Shown here piece by piece: positions 1 to 5,499 of a stretch of 5,630 nucleotides of DNA; within the stretch, counting starts at the first letter, position 1, and every line of letters starts with the position of its first letter. The stretch spans positions 1 through 5,630 of the forward strand of contig JAKRSE010000383.1 of NCBI GenBank assembly GCA_022402505.1, read 5' to 3'. The DNA comes from Fimbriimonadaceae bacterium. Its GTDB lineage: Bacteria; Armatimonadota; Fimbriimonadia; Fimbriimonadales; Fimbriimonadaceae. Under the pieces are notes generated by a model. It saw only the letters and a program-made list of their open reading frames with translations. It searched no databases and had not been told where the DNA came from. A program made the translations under genes and the position numbers.

Positions 1-181
1 CCATTGAGAGCCTAGTGTATCTGATCAAGCTCCGGCCGCTGATCTCAGCGGAAATCGAATGGTCCAGGGCAATGGGAGAAGTGTATCTGATCAAGCTCCG
101 GCCGCTGATCTCAGCCCTGCCGCCATCGCTTCCACTCTGGAGCGGAGTGTATCTGATCAAGCTCCGGCCGCTGATCTCAGC
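1..181. CRISPR. End of a CRISPR array (3 repeats, 2 full spacers)
   Basis: Three identical 36-bp repeats lie at 14-49, 80-115 and 146-181. Each begins AGTGTATCTGATCAAGC and ends GCTGATCTCAGC. Two unrelated 30-bp spacers sit at 50-79 and 116-145, and positions 1-13 are the tail of a third, so the array continues off the left edge. The repeat's last 12 bases can fold as GCTG-ATCT-CAGC, a 4-bp stem abutting the spacer in plus orientation; CTGATC also occurs twice inside the repeat. The 36/30 geometry is common in type II and type V systems, but no cas gene or tracrRNA anti-repeat is visible, so the type is unassigned. No AT-rich leader lies on the right side: only 42 GC-rich bases separate the array from a gene. 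This right side is therefore probably the leader-distal end, although the usual decay of terminal repeats is absent. Confidence 0.93.
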
Positions 182-223
182 CTGACTTTCCAGCCCGGGA
201 CGGTCATCGCAGAAGGGGCTCCC

Positions 224-2143
224 TCATCCGACCAGCGGCCTGAGCACTTCATGCAGCTTGAGCATCCTCGACCTCGCCATCCTCAGCACGTCGTCATAGG
301 ACATTGGGTAGGTCGTAACAATGGGGTTCGCTTTTTGGTCGCTGACCTCCTGCCCGGGGTCGACCGACCCGCCGATCACGAAGACCGCAAAATGCGTGGC
401 CGAAAAGTCACACACTTTGCTCATGAACAGGTCGACAGCATACTGCTTTCCTTGCCCCATATCCTTCCAGCTGATGGACTTGGACGGCCGCTTCAGCTCC
501 AAAATCGTGACCCAACGAACAGCCGGGGCGCCGCGGCTGTCTGCCCCGGGCCCCTCGCAGTGCTTGACCGTGAGACTGGCCTGATCCTCACCTCGTCCGG
601 CCAACAGAATGTCAGGACGGTTTCTGCCTCCCTTGATCATCTCCTCCCCGCCAAACTGCTTCTTCACGATCTGATTCAGGCTCTCATTGGATGAGTAGTG
701 AAAGCCCTCGAACTCTGGCCCGAAGGCCCAAAGAAGGTCCTCCATGACCGGATGAACGCCCTGCAGCTCGAGGGTCTTCGGATCCCGAATCCGCTCCTCA
801 AGCGAACGGATCACGGCGAGCCGCCGTTCGACCTCCTCAAGTGCTGCCAGGACGCTCTCGGATCCATAGGATTGCAGCAGCTGAACCATCCGGTCCATCT
901 GGCCGCTCTCCATCGCAGCCAGGATGTCCAAGAAGGCATACTTTGTAGAAGCCCGCTCCATCTTGGACAGGATCACTCCGATCTTCTCGACCGCTTCCGG
1001 CTTCAGGCTGGGGCAGTCTTCTTGAATCTGTCTGACCGTGCTTTCCCAACGAGTCCAGTAGACGCTGTCCTCGTCAAGCCCGGAAGCATCGGCCGCCGCC
1101 GCCCGGGATCGCTCGCGAGCATCGGCACGGGCCTGCATGCGCTCTTCATGCGTGGCCTCATAGACGGACCGAAAGAATGCTGATGATGCTGATTTCCAGT
1201 CATCCGTCTCCCGGAATCCGGACCAATCCGATCGGACGGAATCCCGAAGATGATCCGCCTTGACAATGAAGACAAGCCTTCGGCCACTCTTGGTCCTCCC
1301 ATCGATCTTCTGCTCGTCCGGAACATGCCTGGGCAAATCCCAGGACACCGGCCCGACGAGCTTCCCATTGACGTGCCAGGCGACGCCCTGAAACTCGGTG
1401 TCCTTCGACCAAATGTCCGTCTCGATCCGGACGACCTGTAGAGATTGGCCGCCAGGAACGGGAATGGAAAAGCTCTCCTTGTGCTCCTCGGGGACGTCGC
1501 CCAGGGCAACCGGCTCGCCGTTCACCCGGATCAGGAAGCCTGTTCGGCTCAAGAACCGCTCTGCCAGCCTCCGGCGAAGGCCGGCAACAGTCATGCCCCG
1601 CGCCTGGTTCACATGAAAACGAATGAGAACCCCTGAGGGCCCGCGGTCAGCGGCCTCCTCTGTCAGGGCCTCGACCACGAATGGCGCATCTTTGCCCTCG
1701 AGCCGCCTGATCTGGGCCCTGATTCTCCTGCCCAGTTTTGAGGAGTCCACGAAGTAGACATCGCCAAAGCAGAACGGCGCGAATCGACCGACCCCGTTCT
1801 GGCCGAAGGCAATCCTCCCGGTCACCCCCGAGCCTTCGACCACATCGGCCAGGTCCGTCTGCTGCTGGCGGCGGTTGTAGGCAACCTCGACCCACCTCTT
1901 TGCGAACTCTTCCCGGGTAAGCCCCACACCGTTGTCGCGAATGCTGAACCACTGGTCGACGAGGCCCTCCCACTCAATATCGACCCGCGTCGCTCCGGCG
2001 TCATGCGCATTCGAGACCAGCTCTGAAACCGCAATGCTTGGATCAAGAATGATCTGCCCCACCAGCTGCTCAAAGGCGCGTGAGGCAAACCTCGGTGAGA
2101 CCGGCTCATCGGGAAAGAGGACACCTGAGCCAATTTCAGCCAT
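224..2143 (-). CDS. GHKL (HSP90/MORC-like) ATPase fused to a PD-(D/E)XK nuclease domain; putative defence effector
   Basis: The start chosen is ATG at 2143 (639 aa), because GGGGAG stands 10 nt upstream. A GTG at 2188 would add 15 residues but has no ribosome site. Numbering from the ATG, residues 40-51 read SELVSNAHDAGA, the GHKL N-box with Glu41, Asn45 and Asp48. IRDNGVGL at 68-75 is the G1 box, and GQNGVGRFA at 114-122 is the glycine-rich ATP-lid motif. The middle (about 330-460) is helical and charged. The C-terminal part has RPDI (Asp511), then ILELKRP (Glu549, Lys551) and GQGKQY (Gln564, Gln567, Tyr568). This is the D...ExK...Q layout of PD-(D/E)XK nucleases and recalls Shedu/DUF4263-type domains. 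Inference: ATP-driven conformational change gates DNA or RNA cleavage, probably against phage or plasmid. It has more A/T third positions than the plus-strand genes, hinting at transfer. The ATPase half is firm and the nuclease half likely; the biological target is unknown. Confidence 0.87.
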   Translation of the reverse strand: MAEIGSGVLFPDEPVSPRFASRAFEQLVGQIILDPSIAVSELVSNAHDAGATRVDIEWEGLVDQWFSIRDNGVGLTREEFAKRWVEVAYNRRQQQTDLADVVEGSGVTGRIAFGQNGVGRFAPFCFGDVYFVDSSKLGRRIRAQIRRLEGKDAPFVVEALTEEAADRGPSGVLIRFHVNQARGMTVAGLRRRLAERFLSRTGFLIRVNGEPVALGDVPEEHKESFSIPVPGGQSLQVVRIETDIWSKDTEFQGVAWHVNGKLVGPVSWDLPRHVPDEQKIDGRTKSGRRLVFIVKADHLRDSVRSDWSGFRETDDWKSASSAFFRSVYEATHEERMQARADARERSRAAAADASGLDEDSVYWTRWESTVRQIQEDCPSLKPEAVEKIGVILSKMERASTKYAFLDILAAMESGQMDRMVQLLQSYGSESVLAALEEVERRLAVIRSLEERIRDPKTLELQGVHPVMEDLLWAFGPEFEGFHYSSNESLNQIVKKQFGGEEMIKGGRNRPDILLAGRGEDQASLTVKHCEGPGADSRGAPAVRWVTILELKRPSKSISWKDMGQGKQYAVDLFMSKVCDFSATHFAVFVIGGSVDPGQEVSDQKANPIVTTYPMSYDDVLRMARSRMLKLHEVLRPLVG

Positions 2144-2153
2144 ACTGCCAGAT

Positions 2154-2168
2154 CTCCCCTGTGGGGAG
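2154..2168 (-). promoter_or_regulatory. Hairpin covering the ribosome binding site of the ATPase-nuclease gene
   Basis: Read on the minus strand this is CTCCCC-ACA-GGGGAG, a perfect 6-bp stem that is five-sixths G:C. Its 3' arm is the only Shine-Dalgarno-like sequence for the ATG at 2143, 10 nt away. If the transcript starts upstream, folding would hide the ribosome site and lower translation of a potentially toxic nuclease. It could instead be a DNA palindrome bound by a regulator. If the GTG at 2188 is the real start, the hairpin lies inside the coding region. Confidence 0.45.
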
Positions 2169-2238
2169 GATACCCGGAGTTTTCTCACCCTGCGCCGGTG
2201 TGGTGGAGATCTCCTGCCCGACCCAACCCCGCCCCCTT

Positions 2239-2263
2239 ACTCCCGGTTCAACTCAACCGGAGT
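2239..2263. repeat. Bulged inverted repeat between the PH-protein gene and the ATPase-nuclease gene
   Basis: On the plus strand the left arm ACTCCCGGTT (2239-2248) pairs with the right arm AACCGGAGT (2255-2263) across the 6-nt loop CAACTC. This gives nine base pairs with one bulged C. The core CCGGTT/AACCGG is perfect. Neither strand has a T-run after the stem, so it does not look like an intrinsic terminator. It could be an operator, an mRNA stability element or a Rho-related structure in the 175-bp gap between the two minus-strand genes. A smaller GCCG-GCAA-CGGC hairpin lies at 2277-2288. Confidence 0.45.
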
Positions 2264-2318
2264 GACCCGCAGCGTCGCCGGCAACGGCCGAAAAGCCCTC
2301 TCGCTGAAATCGAACCTC

Positions 2319-3386
2319 TCAGTCCGCGTACTCGGCCGAAACCACCCGGGCCCGAATCCTCGCGACGTCGCCTCGACCGACCTCAAACGGCCCGGCCGTG
2401 GCCGTCGTGGCCTCCCCGGCCGCCAGGGAGTAGCCGTAGGCCGCCTCATCCGTCCCCAGCAGCCGACCGTCCAGCCGGAACTCCGTCACGATCCCCGTCA
2501 CCGGCCGATCCCCGCCGACCTTGATCGCATACGACACCAGCCGCACACCGGCAGGCACATGATCCGCCGTGTTGTCCTCGATCCCCGAGACGCTCACCAC
2601 CTCCCGCGCAGGCGGGCTCGGCTTCGGCGGCGTCGCCGGCGGCTGCACAGGCGGCTTCGCCCCGACCGTCAAGTCGATCACCGGCGGAGCAGGCGGAGCC
2701 TCCTGCGCCTCCGCCTCGGCCCTCACTGCCGGCTGGTTGCGCCAGGTCTCCATCACCGAACCTGCCATCCCGGCCAGGAAGAGGAACGCAAGAAGCACAA
2801 CGCCGCCGAGCATCAATGCCTCCGGCTTGATCTTCTTCTCCCACATCGGCTTTGCCGCCTCGGCCCGGGCCTCCACCTCCCGCTGCCTGGCCTCCTTCTC
2901 CCGAATCTGAGCCTCCAAGTCCCGCTCCCTCTGCCGAAACTCATCCGCCGCCTCGGCCGACATCTCCCCGGCCCGCCCGCACTCCATCACCTCTCGAATG
3001 TGCGGAATCAGGGCCGCCGAAACGGACGTCAACTTCAGTGCTCCGCCGGAGGTTCCAATGGTCACGTTCCCAAGCGCCCCCACCTGGTTGGCCGCGAACA
3101 TGGTCACATCCTTGTAATCAAAGGAAACACCCATCTGATCGGTCACGACCGAGGTCACCGCCTTCGCCGCGAACACGATCCGGCGATCCGTAAGAGCCAA
3201 CAGGCCGAACATCTGGCCGTTCAGTCCAGTGCTCAGGACCGCAATCGTCTCGCCTGGCCTCAATGATTCGGCCAAAAGGGGCAACAGGGGCCGAATCTTG
3301 GGCCCGAACCAGTACGCCCCCTCATTGGGCCACCCCTGCAGTTGATCCTCCAACTCGGCCAAGGACATCGGGCCAAACCTGCTCAT
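2319..3386 (-). CDS. Membrane-anchored protein with a bacterial PH-like domain and a C-terminal beta-rich domain
   Basis: 355 aa from ATG at 3386; a second Met at residue 7 (3368) is possible, and neither has a clear Shine-Dalgarno. Residues about 41-135 resemble bacterial PH (YokE/bPH-type) domains: a basal strand ETIAVLS, then the signature LTDRRIVFAAK (65-75) and a run of short beta strands. Residues 140-180 are a charged Glu/Arg coiled coil. Residues 190-210 (ALMLGGVVLLAFLFLAGMAGS) are a single membrane span. A Pro/Ala linker (230-260) leads to a beta-rich, Ig- or FxLYD-like tail (261-355). With no signal peptide, the PH domain and coiled coil are probably cytoplasmic and the tail outside. 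It lies 12 bp after the ribbon-helix-helix gene, so the two are probably co-transcribed. Its function is unknown; a membrane sensor or scaffold would fit. The domain calls are by pattern only. Confidence 0.85.
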   Translation of the reverse strand: MSRFGPMSLAELEDQLQGWPNEGAYWFGPKIRPLLPLLAESLRPGETIAVLSTGLNGQMFGLLALTDRRIVFAAKAVTSVVTDQMGVSFDYKDVTMFAANQVGALGNVTIGTSGGALKLTSVSAALIPHIREVMECGRAGEMSAEAADEFRQRERDLEAQIREKEARQREVEARAEAAKPMWEKKIKPEALMLGGVVLLAFLFLAGMAGSVMETWRNQPAVRAEAEAQEAPPAPPVIDLTVGAKPPVQPPATPPKPSPPAREVVSVSGIEDNTADHVPAGVRLVSYAIKVGGDRPVTGIVTEFRLDGRLLGTDEAAYGYSLAAGEATTATAGPFEVGRGDVARIRARVVSAEYAD

Positions 3387-3398
3387 GATCCGACTATA

Positions 3399-3602
3399 TC
3401 ACCCGCTTGGCGAATCCGGCGACTTTCCGGGTGGACCCTTGGCCTGCTCCTCTCGCTCCTTGGCCTCACGGACCAGGATGTCTATGAGCCGGGAGATCGG
3501 TGCTCCTGTCGAATCTGAGCGATTCTGAAGCCACTCCCAGGTTTCCGGTGCCACAGAAATCGCCCGAGTCTTCCGCACTCTACCGGTGGGCTTTCGTGGC
3601 AT
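3399..3602 (-). CDS. Small ribbon-helix-helix (CopG/Arc-like) DNA-binding protein
   Basis: 67 aa from ATG at 3602. The reading frame also stays open to ATGs at 3647 and 3659, but those would place the start inside the divergent promoter and its palindrome, and none of the three has a Shine-Dalgarno. A basic N-terminus (RKPTGRVRK) leads into the strand TRAISV (12-17), helix A from PETWEWL (19-25), a turn, and helix B TGAPISRLIDILVREA (32-47). That is the ribbon-helix-helix plan, in which two strands pair in a dimer and insert into the major groove. A charged, Gly/Pro-rich tail follows. It is the first gene of a minus-strand pair with the PH protein and sits next to a divergent promoter carrying an inverted repeat, so a role as local repressor or autoregulator is likely. 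It could also be the antitoxin-like partner of an unrecognised neighbour, but no adjacent toxin is evident. Confidence 0.75.
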   Translation of the reverse strand: MPRKPTGRVRKTRAISVAPETWEWLQNRSDSTGAPISRLIDILVREAKEREEQAKGPPGKSPDSPSG

Positions 3603-3646
3603 GCGATAAAGTGTACCCACGTCTTGAGAAAAAGTCCCGGCAGTCA

Positions 3647-3676
3647 TTGACAAGCCCATAAACGCATGGGCATAAT
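3647..3676 (+). promoter_or_regulatory. Sigma-70-type promoter for the small-gene operon
   Basis: TTGACA at 3647-3652 matches the -35 consensus perfectly. CATAAT at 3671-3676 matches five of six -10 positions. The spacer is 18 bp. Transcription would start near 3683, giving an untranslated leader of about 75 nt before the ATG at 3759. The AT-rich -10 stands out in this GC-rich region. The leader holds a weak 5-bp hairpin, ATCTG (3704-3708) with CAGAT (3716-3720). No equally good promoter for the divergent minus-strand genes was found. Confidence 0.6.
3654..3671. promoter_or_regulatory. Palindromic operator candidate inside the promoter spacer
   Basis: GCCCAT (3654-3659), AAACGC, ATGGGC (3666-3671) form a perfect 6-bp inverted repeat with a 6-bp centre. 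It fills the gap between the -35 and -10 boxes and its last base is the first base of the -10. A protein bound here would exclude RNA polymerase. The adjacent ribbon-helix-helix gene, transcribed away from it, is the obvious candidate binder. This link is inference. Confidence 0.5.
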
Positions 3677-3758
3677 CAATTCAGCCGACTAGAAAGCCCC
3701 CGCATCTGTTACGAGCAGATCGGAGGCGCGGTCGGCCCCTCTAGTACAGGGGCACAAC

Positions 3759-4160
3759 ATGCAGAAGGTACCCGAACCCACGGCAGGCGACGTCGCCTCC
3801 GTCTTCATCAACACCCTCGGCGCCAACCGCGCCCACGTCCTCTCCGCCCACACCTGCGACCGGGGCGCGTGTCGGGTCTTCGTCGTCGGCCACGGCCTCA
3901 GCGACGTCATCCTCACCGTCGACCTCAACCACAAGAACGCCCCCGGCAGGTACGGAGTCTGGGTCGACCGGCTGAGTGGCGATGTCTTGAACATGCTCAA
4001 GTCCTCCGCCGAGGTCTTCCGCTCCCAGATGGGGCTCACCTGGGACCACCCCCTCCGCATCGACCTCGTCCTCGACGAAGGGAACATCATCCTCGCCGCC
4101 GTCGACCTCGCCCACGCCTGGACCGACCCCGCCTACGCCCTGGAGGGCTTCACCTCGTGA
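3759..4160 (+). CDS. Hypothetical protein, first gene of the small-gene operon
   Basis: 133 aa from ATG at 3759, with AGGGG six bases upstream. No family is recognised. The sequence looks like one compact alpha/beta domain: hydrophobic strands CRVFVVGH (38-45), DVILTVDLN (49-57) and the pair RIDLVLDEGNIILAAVDL (100-117), with a helix SGDVLNMLKSSAEVF (73-87) between them. A CDRGAC pair (Cys33, Cys38) might bind metal or form a disulfide. There is no signal peptide or membrane span. The stop codon overlaps the next gene's GTG start (GTGA), so the two are translationally coupled. Codons end in C almost throughout, typical of a native high-GC gene. Confidence 0.8.
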   Translation: MQKVPEPTAGDVASVFINTLGANRAHVLSAHTCDRGACRVFVVGHGLSDVILTVDLNHKNAPGRYGVWVDRLSGDVLNMLKSSAEVFRSQMGLTWDHPLRIDLVLDEGNIILAAVDLAHAWTDPAYALEGFTS

Positions 4161-4498
4161 ACGCCCCGTTCCCGCCGATCTCTTGCGCCGAGATGGCCCT
4201 CCTCCTCCGGCCTTCGTGTGAGCCCATTCACTCGCATCGGCTGCCGGAAGACTGCCTCGAACCCCGCTTTGCGCTCTACGCCTGGTTCCTCCACGACGAG
4301 ACCGCAGAACTGTTCATCGAGAGCAACGACGCCCACTGGTTCACCGCGCACATCTGCCCGACCCCGGACTACGAGGGCCGACAGAGTCGCCTGACCGCCG
4401 CCCTGCTGGAGACCACCAGGCAGAGCCGCCTGATCTTCGTCGAGCTCCAGGAACGCCGACCCGCCGCCCCGACCGCTTCGGACGAGGAGGTGGCCTGA
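4157..4498 (+). CDS. Hypothetical protein, second gene of the operon
   Basis: 113 aa from a GTG start at 4157 that overlaps the previous stop. GGAGGG at 4142-4147 lies nine bases upstream. The reading frame is open much further upstream, but that part is the shadow of the first gene and is Arg/Pro/His-rich; the overlap and the ribosome site fix the start. Features seen: Cys10, Cys21, Cys33 and Cys67; an aromatic core RFALYAWFLHD (37-47); strands TAELFIES (49-56) and AHWFTAHICP (59-68); a helix near 76-90; a last strand SRLIFVELQE (90-99); then a Pro/Ala/Glu tail. It looks like a small globular alpha/beta protein. The family is not recognised. Confidence 0.75.
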   Translation: MNAPFPPISCAEMALLLRPSCEPIHSHRLPEDCLEPRFALYAWFLHDETAELFIESNDAHWFTAHICPTPDYEGRQSRLTAALLETTRQSRLIFVELQERRPAAPTASDEEVA

Positions 4499-4662
4499 TG
4501 GACGGCTCCCGCCTCGCCGACTGCCCGCAGATCCACCGCTGGGGATTCCGCATGACCCTCATCCTCCTGGGCGTCATGCTCGGCGTCTACGCCACCCGCT
4601 CCCACGACTGCGGCCGCTGGTCCATCCCCATGGCCGAGTGCCGCCTGGAGGTCGTCCGATGA
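4498..4662 (+). CDS. 54-residue single-span membrane peptide, third gene of the operon
   Basis: ATG at 4498 overlaps the previous stop (ATGA). It follows AGGAGG at 4485-4490 with a 7-nt spacer, the strongest ribosome site in the window. The peptide has a basic N-terminal stretch (HRWGFR, 13-18), one short hydrophobic span MTLILLGVMLGVYAT (19-33) and a 21-residue tail with Cys38 and Cys48; Cys9 precedes the span. Positive charge on both sides leaves the topology open. Its short length would escape most gene finders, but the coupled start and stop and the ribosome site argue that it is translated. Small membrane peptides in phage or plasmid operons include holins, toxins and assembly factors; none can be chosen here. 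Confidence 0.7.
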   Translation: MDGSRLADCPQIHRWGFRMTLILLGVMLGVYATRSHDCGRWSIPMAECRLEVVR

Positions 4663-4961
4663 TCCTCGAACTCGGCCCCGCCCTCATGGTCCAGAGCGAC
4701 GGCAACGGCGGCATCGGCGCCTACGCCAAAACCGACCAGGACGCCGCCGCCTTCCTCCTGGCCAACCGCGCCCTCTGGGCGCCCGTCATCCGAACCCGGT
4801 TCACCCTGGAAGAGGAACGCCGCACGAACGAACCCAGCGTCGCCCGCGATGTCATGACCAGGCACGGCCTGGGCGAAGTCCACTTCGCCATGCTCCGCCC
4901 CAGGTCCATCCGCGCCGTCGCCGTCCACGCGGCCGAGAGCGCCCTGGAGGCCTCCCGATGA
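4659..4961 (+). CDS. Hypothetical 100-residue protein, fourth gene of the operon
   Basis: ATG at 4659 overlaps the previous TGA, and GGAGG at 4647-4651 precedes it by seven bases. An in-frame GTG at 4638 lies inside the preceding gene and is not preferred. The N-terminal strand LELGPALMVQSD is followed by a Gly-rich turn (GNGGIGAYAK, 15-24), a helix DQDAAAFLLANRALWAPVI (27-45), a charged segment with EEERR, and a final strand-helix IRAVAVHAAESALEAS. No cysteines, signal peptide or membrane span. No family is recognised. Confidence 0.75.
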   Translation: MILELGPALMVQSDGNGGIGAYAKTDQDAAAFLLANRALWAPVIRTRFTLEEERRTNEPSVARDVMTRHGLGEVHFAMLRPRSIRAVAVHAAESALEASR

Positions 4962-5215
4962 TCCGGCCCGCCGACTTCGAAGCCTGCGGCGACCGCACCT
5001 ACTGCGACAACGGCGGGCACTGGTTCGCCGCCCGCGACGGCCTCCTCAAGGACGTCGAAGGGTGCGGAAGCGACATCTTCTGCCTCGAGTGCGCCGAGCT
5101 CTGCGCCCTGGACCCCGCCGGGTGCGACGTCACCGAAGAGCAGGCCGCCTCCCTCACCCGGGCCCTCGAAGCCCACCACCATCTCTTCGGAGACCGAGCG
5201 GAGGCCGGACGATGA
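4958..5215 (+). CDS. Cysteine-rich, possibly zinc-binding small protein, fifth gene of the operon
   Basis: 85 aa from ATG at 4958, overlapping the previous stop; GGAGG at 4946-4950 precedes it by seven bases. Seven cysteines (10, 16, 36, 42, 45, 49, 56) and His21 lie in the first 56 residues. They include CGDRTYC and FCLECAELC, the latter giving CxxC and CxxxC pairs. Clusters of this kind commonly bind zinc, for example in zinc-ribbon-like modules, but the spacing matches no family I can name. The C-terminal 28 residues form an amphipathic helix (TEEQAASLTRALEAHHHLF). It is acidic and probably cytoplasmic. Confidence 0.78.
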   Translation: MIRPADFEACGDRTYCDNGGHWFAARDGLLKDVEGCGSDIFCLECAELCALDPAGCDVTEEQAASLTRALEAHHHLFGDRAEAGR

Positions 5216-5499
5216 CCCGAATCGCCGAAGGCCTCCGGGAAGCCGCCGCCACCCTCGACGAGGTCAGCGAGACCCTCGAAGGCGCGGCCGCCGAGGCCCT
5301 CACCGCCTTCGATCTGGCCCCCGGCATGGACCCGGACGACCAGACGACCGCCTGGACCATCCTCCGCCCCCTCCTCCGGGAGATGGGCGACCTCGCCGCC
5401 CGCGCCCGGCTCGCCGCCAAGGACTGCGACCTCGCCGCCGCCCGGCTCGACTCCCGCTCCACCGACCGACGCCCCTCCCGCATGGAGGCCGCATCATGA
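5212..5499 (+). CDS. Alanine-rich helical protein, sixth gene of the operon
   Basis: 95 aa from ATG at 5212 (ATGA overlap); GGAGG at 5200-5204 with a 7-nt spacer fixes the start inside a longer open frame. Almost all of it is predicted helix: AEGLREAAATLDEVSETLEG (5-24) and, after a PGMDPDDQ turn, WTILRPLLREMGDLAARARLAAKDCDLAAARL in the second half, with heptad-like spacing of Leu and Ala. It probably forms a helical hairpin or coiled-coil dimer. A basic, Ser/Arg-rich tail ends it. No family is recognised. Confidence 0.75.
   Translation: MTRIAEGLREAAATLDEVSETLEGAAAEALTAFDLAPGMDPDDQTTAWTILRPLLREMGDLAARARLAAKDCDLAAARLDSRSTDRRPSRMEAAS

Noticed and set aside
182..223. Possible CRISPR leader or terminator between array and gene
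   Set aside because: Only 42 bases, GC-rich, with no T-run or clear stem-loop. No feature can be supported.
59..694. Plus-strand open frame across the CRISPR array and the 3' end of the nuclease gene
   Set aside because: It translates two CRISPR repeats and then the antisense of a clear PD-(D/E)XK coding region. It is chance openness in GC-rich DNA.
2025..2060. GGATCAAG...GATCTG stretch as a possible tracrRNA anti-repeat
   Set aside because: It shares only a few bases with the CRISPR repeat and lies inside the conserved N-box coding region.
1932..3266. 444-codon plus-strand open frame
   Set aside because: Antisense to two well-supported minus-strand genes. Its product is low-complexity Arg/His/Pro/Leu with no domain.
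3393..3398. TATAGT on the minus strand just before the PH-protein start, as a possible -10 box
   Set aside because: No -35-like hexamer lies 16-19 bp upstream, and the gene is only 12 bp after the ribbon-helix-helix gene, so read-through is simpler.
3741..4115. Minus-strand open frame rich in Val, Glu, Asp and Gly
   Set aside because: Typical mirror of a C-ending-codon gene (3759-4160). It has no ribosome site, and the plus-strand gene has promoter, ribosome site and coupling.
3869..4156. Extension of the second operon gene upstream of GTG 4157
   Set aside because: The extension is an Arg/Pro/His-rich shadow of the first gene. GGAGGG and the GTGA overlap fix the start at 4157.
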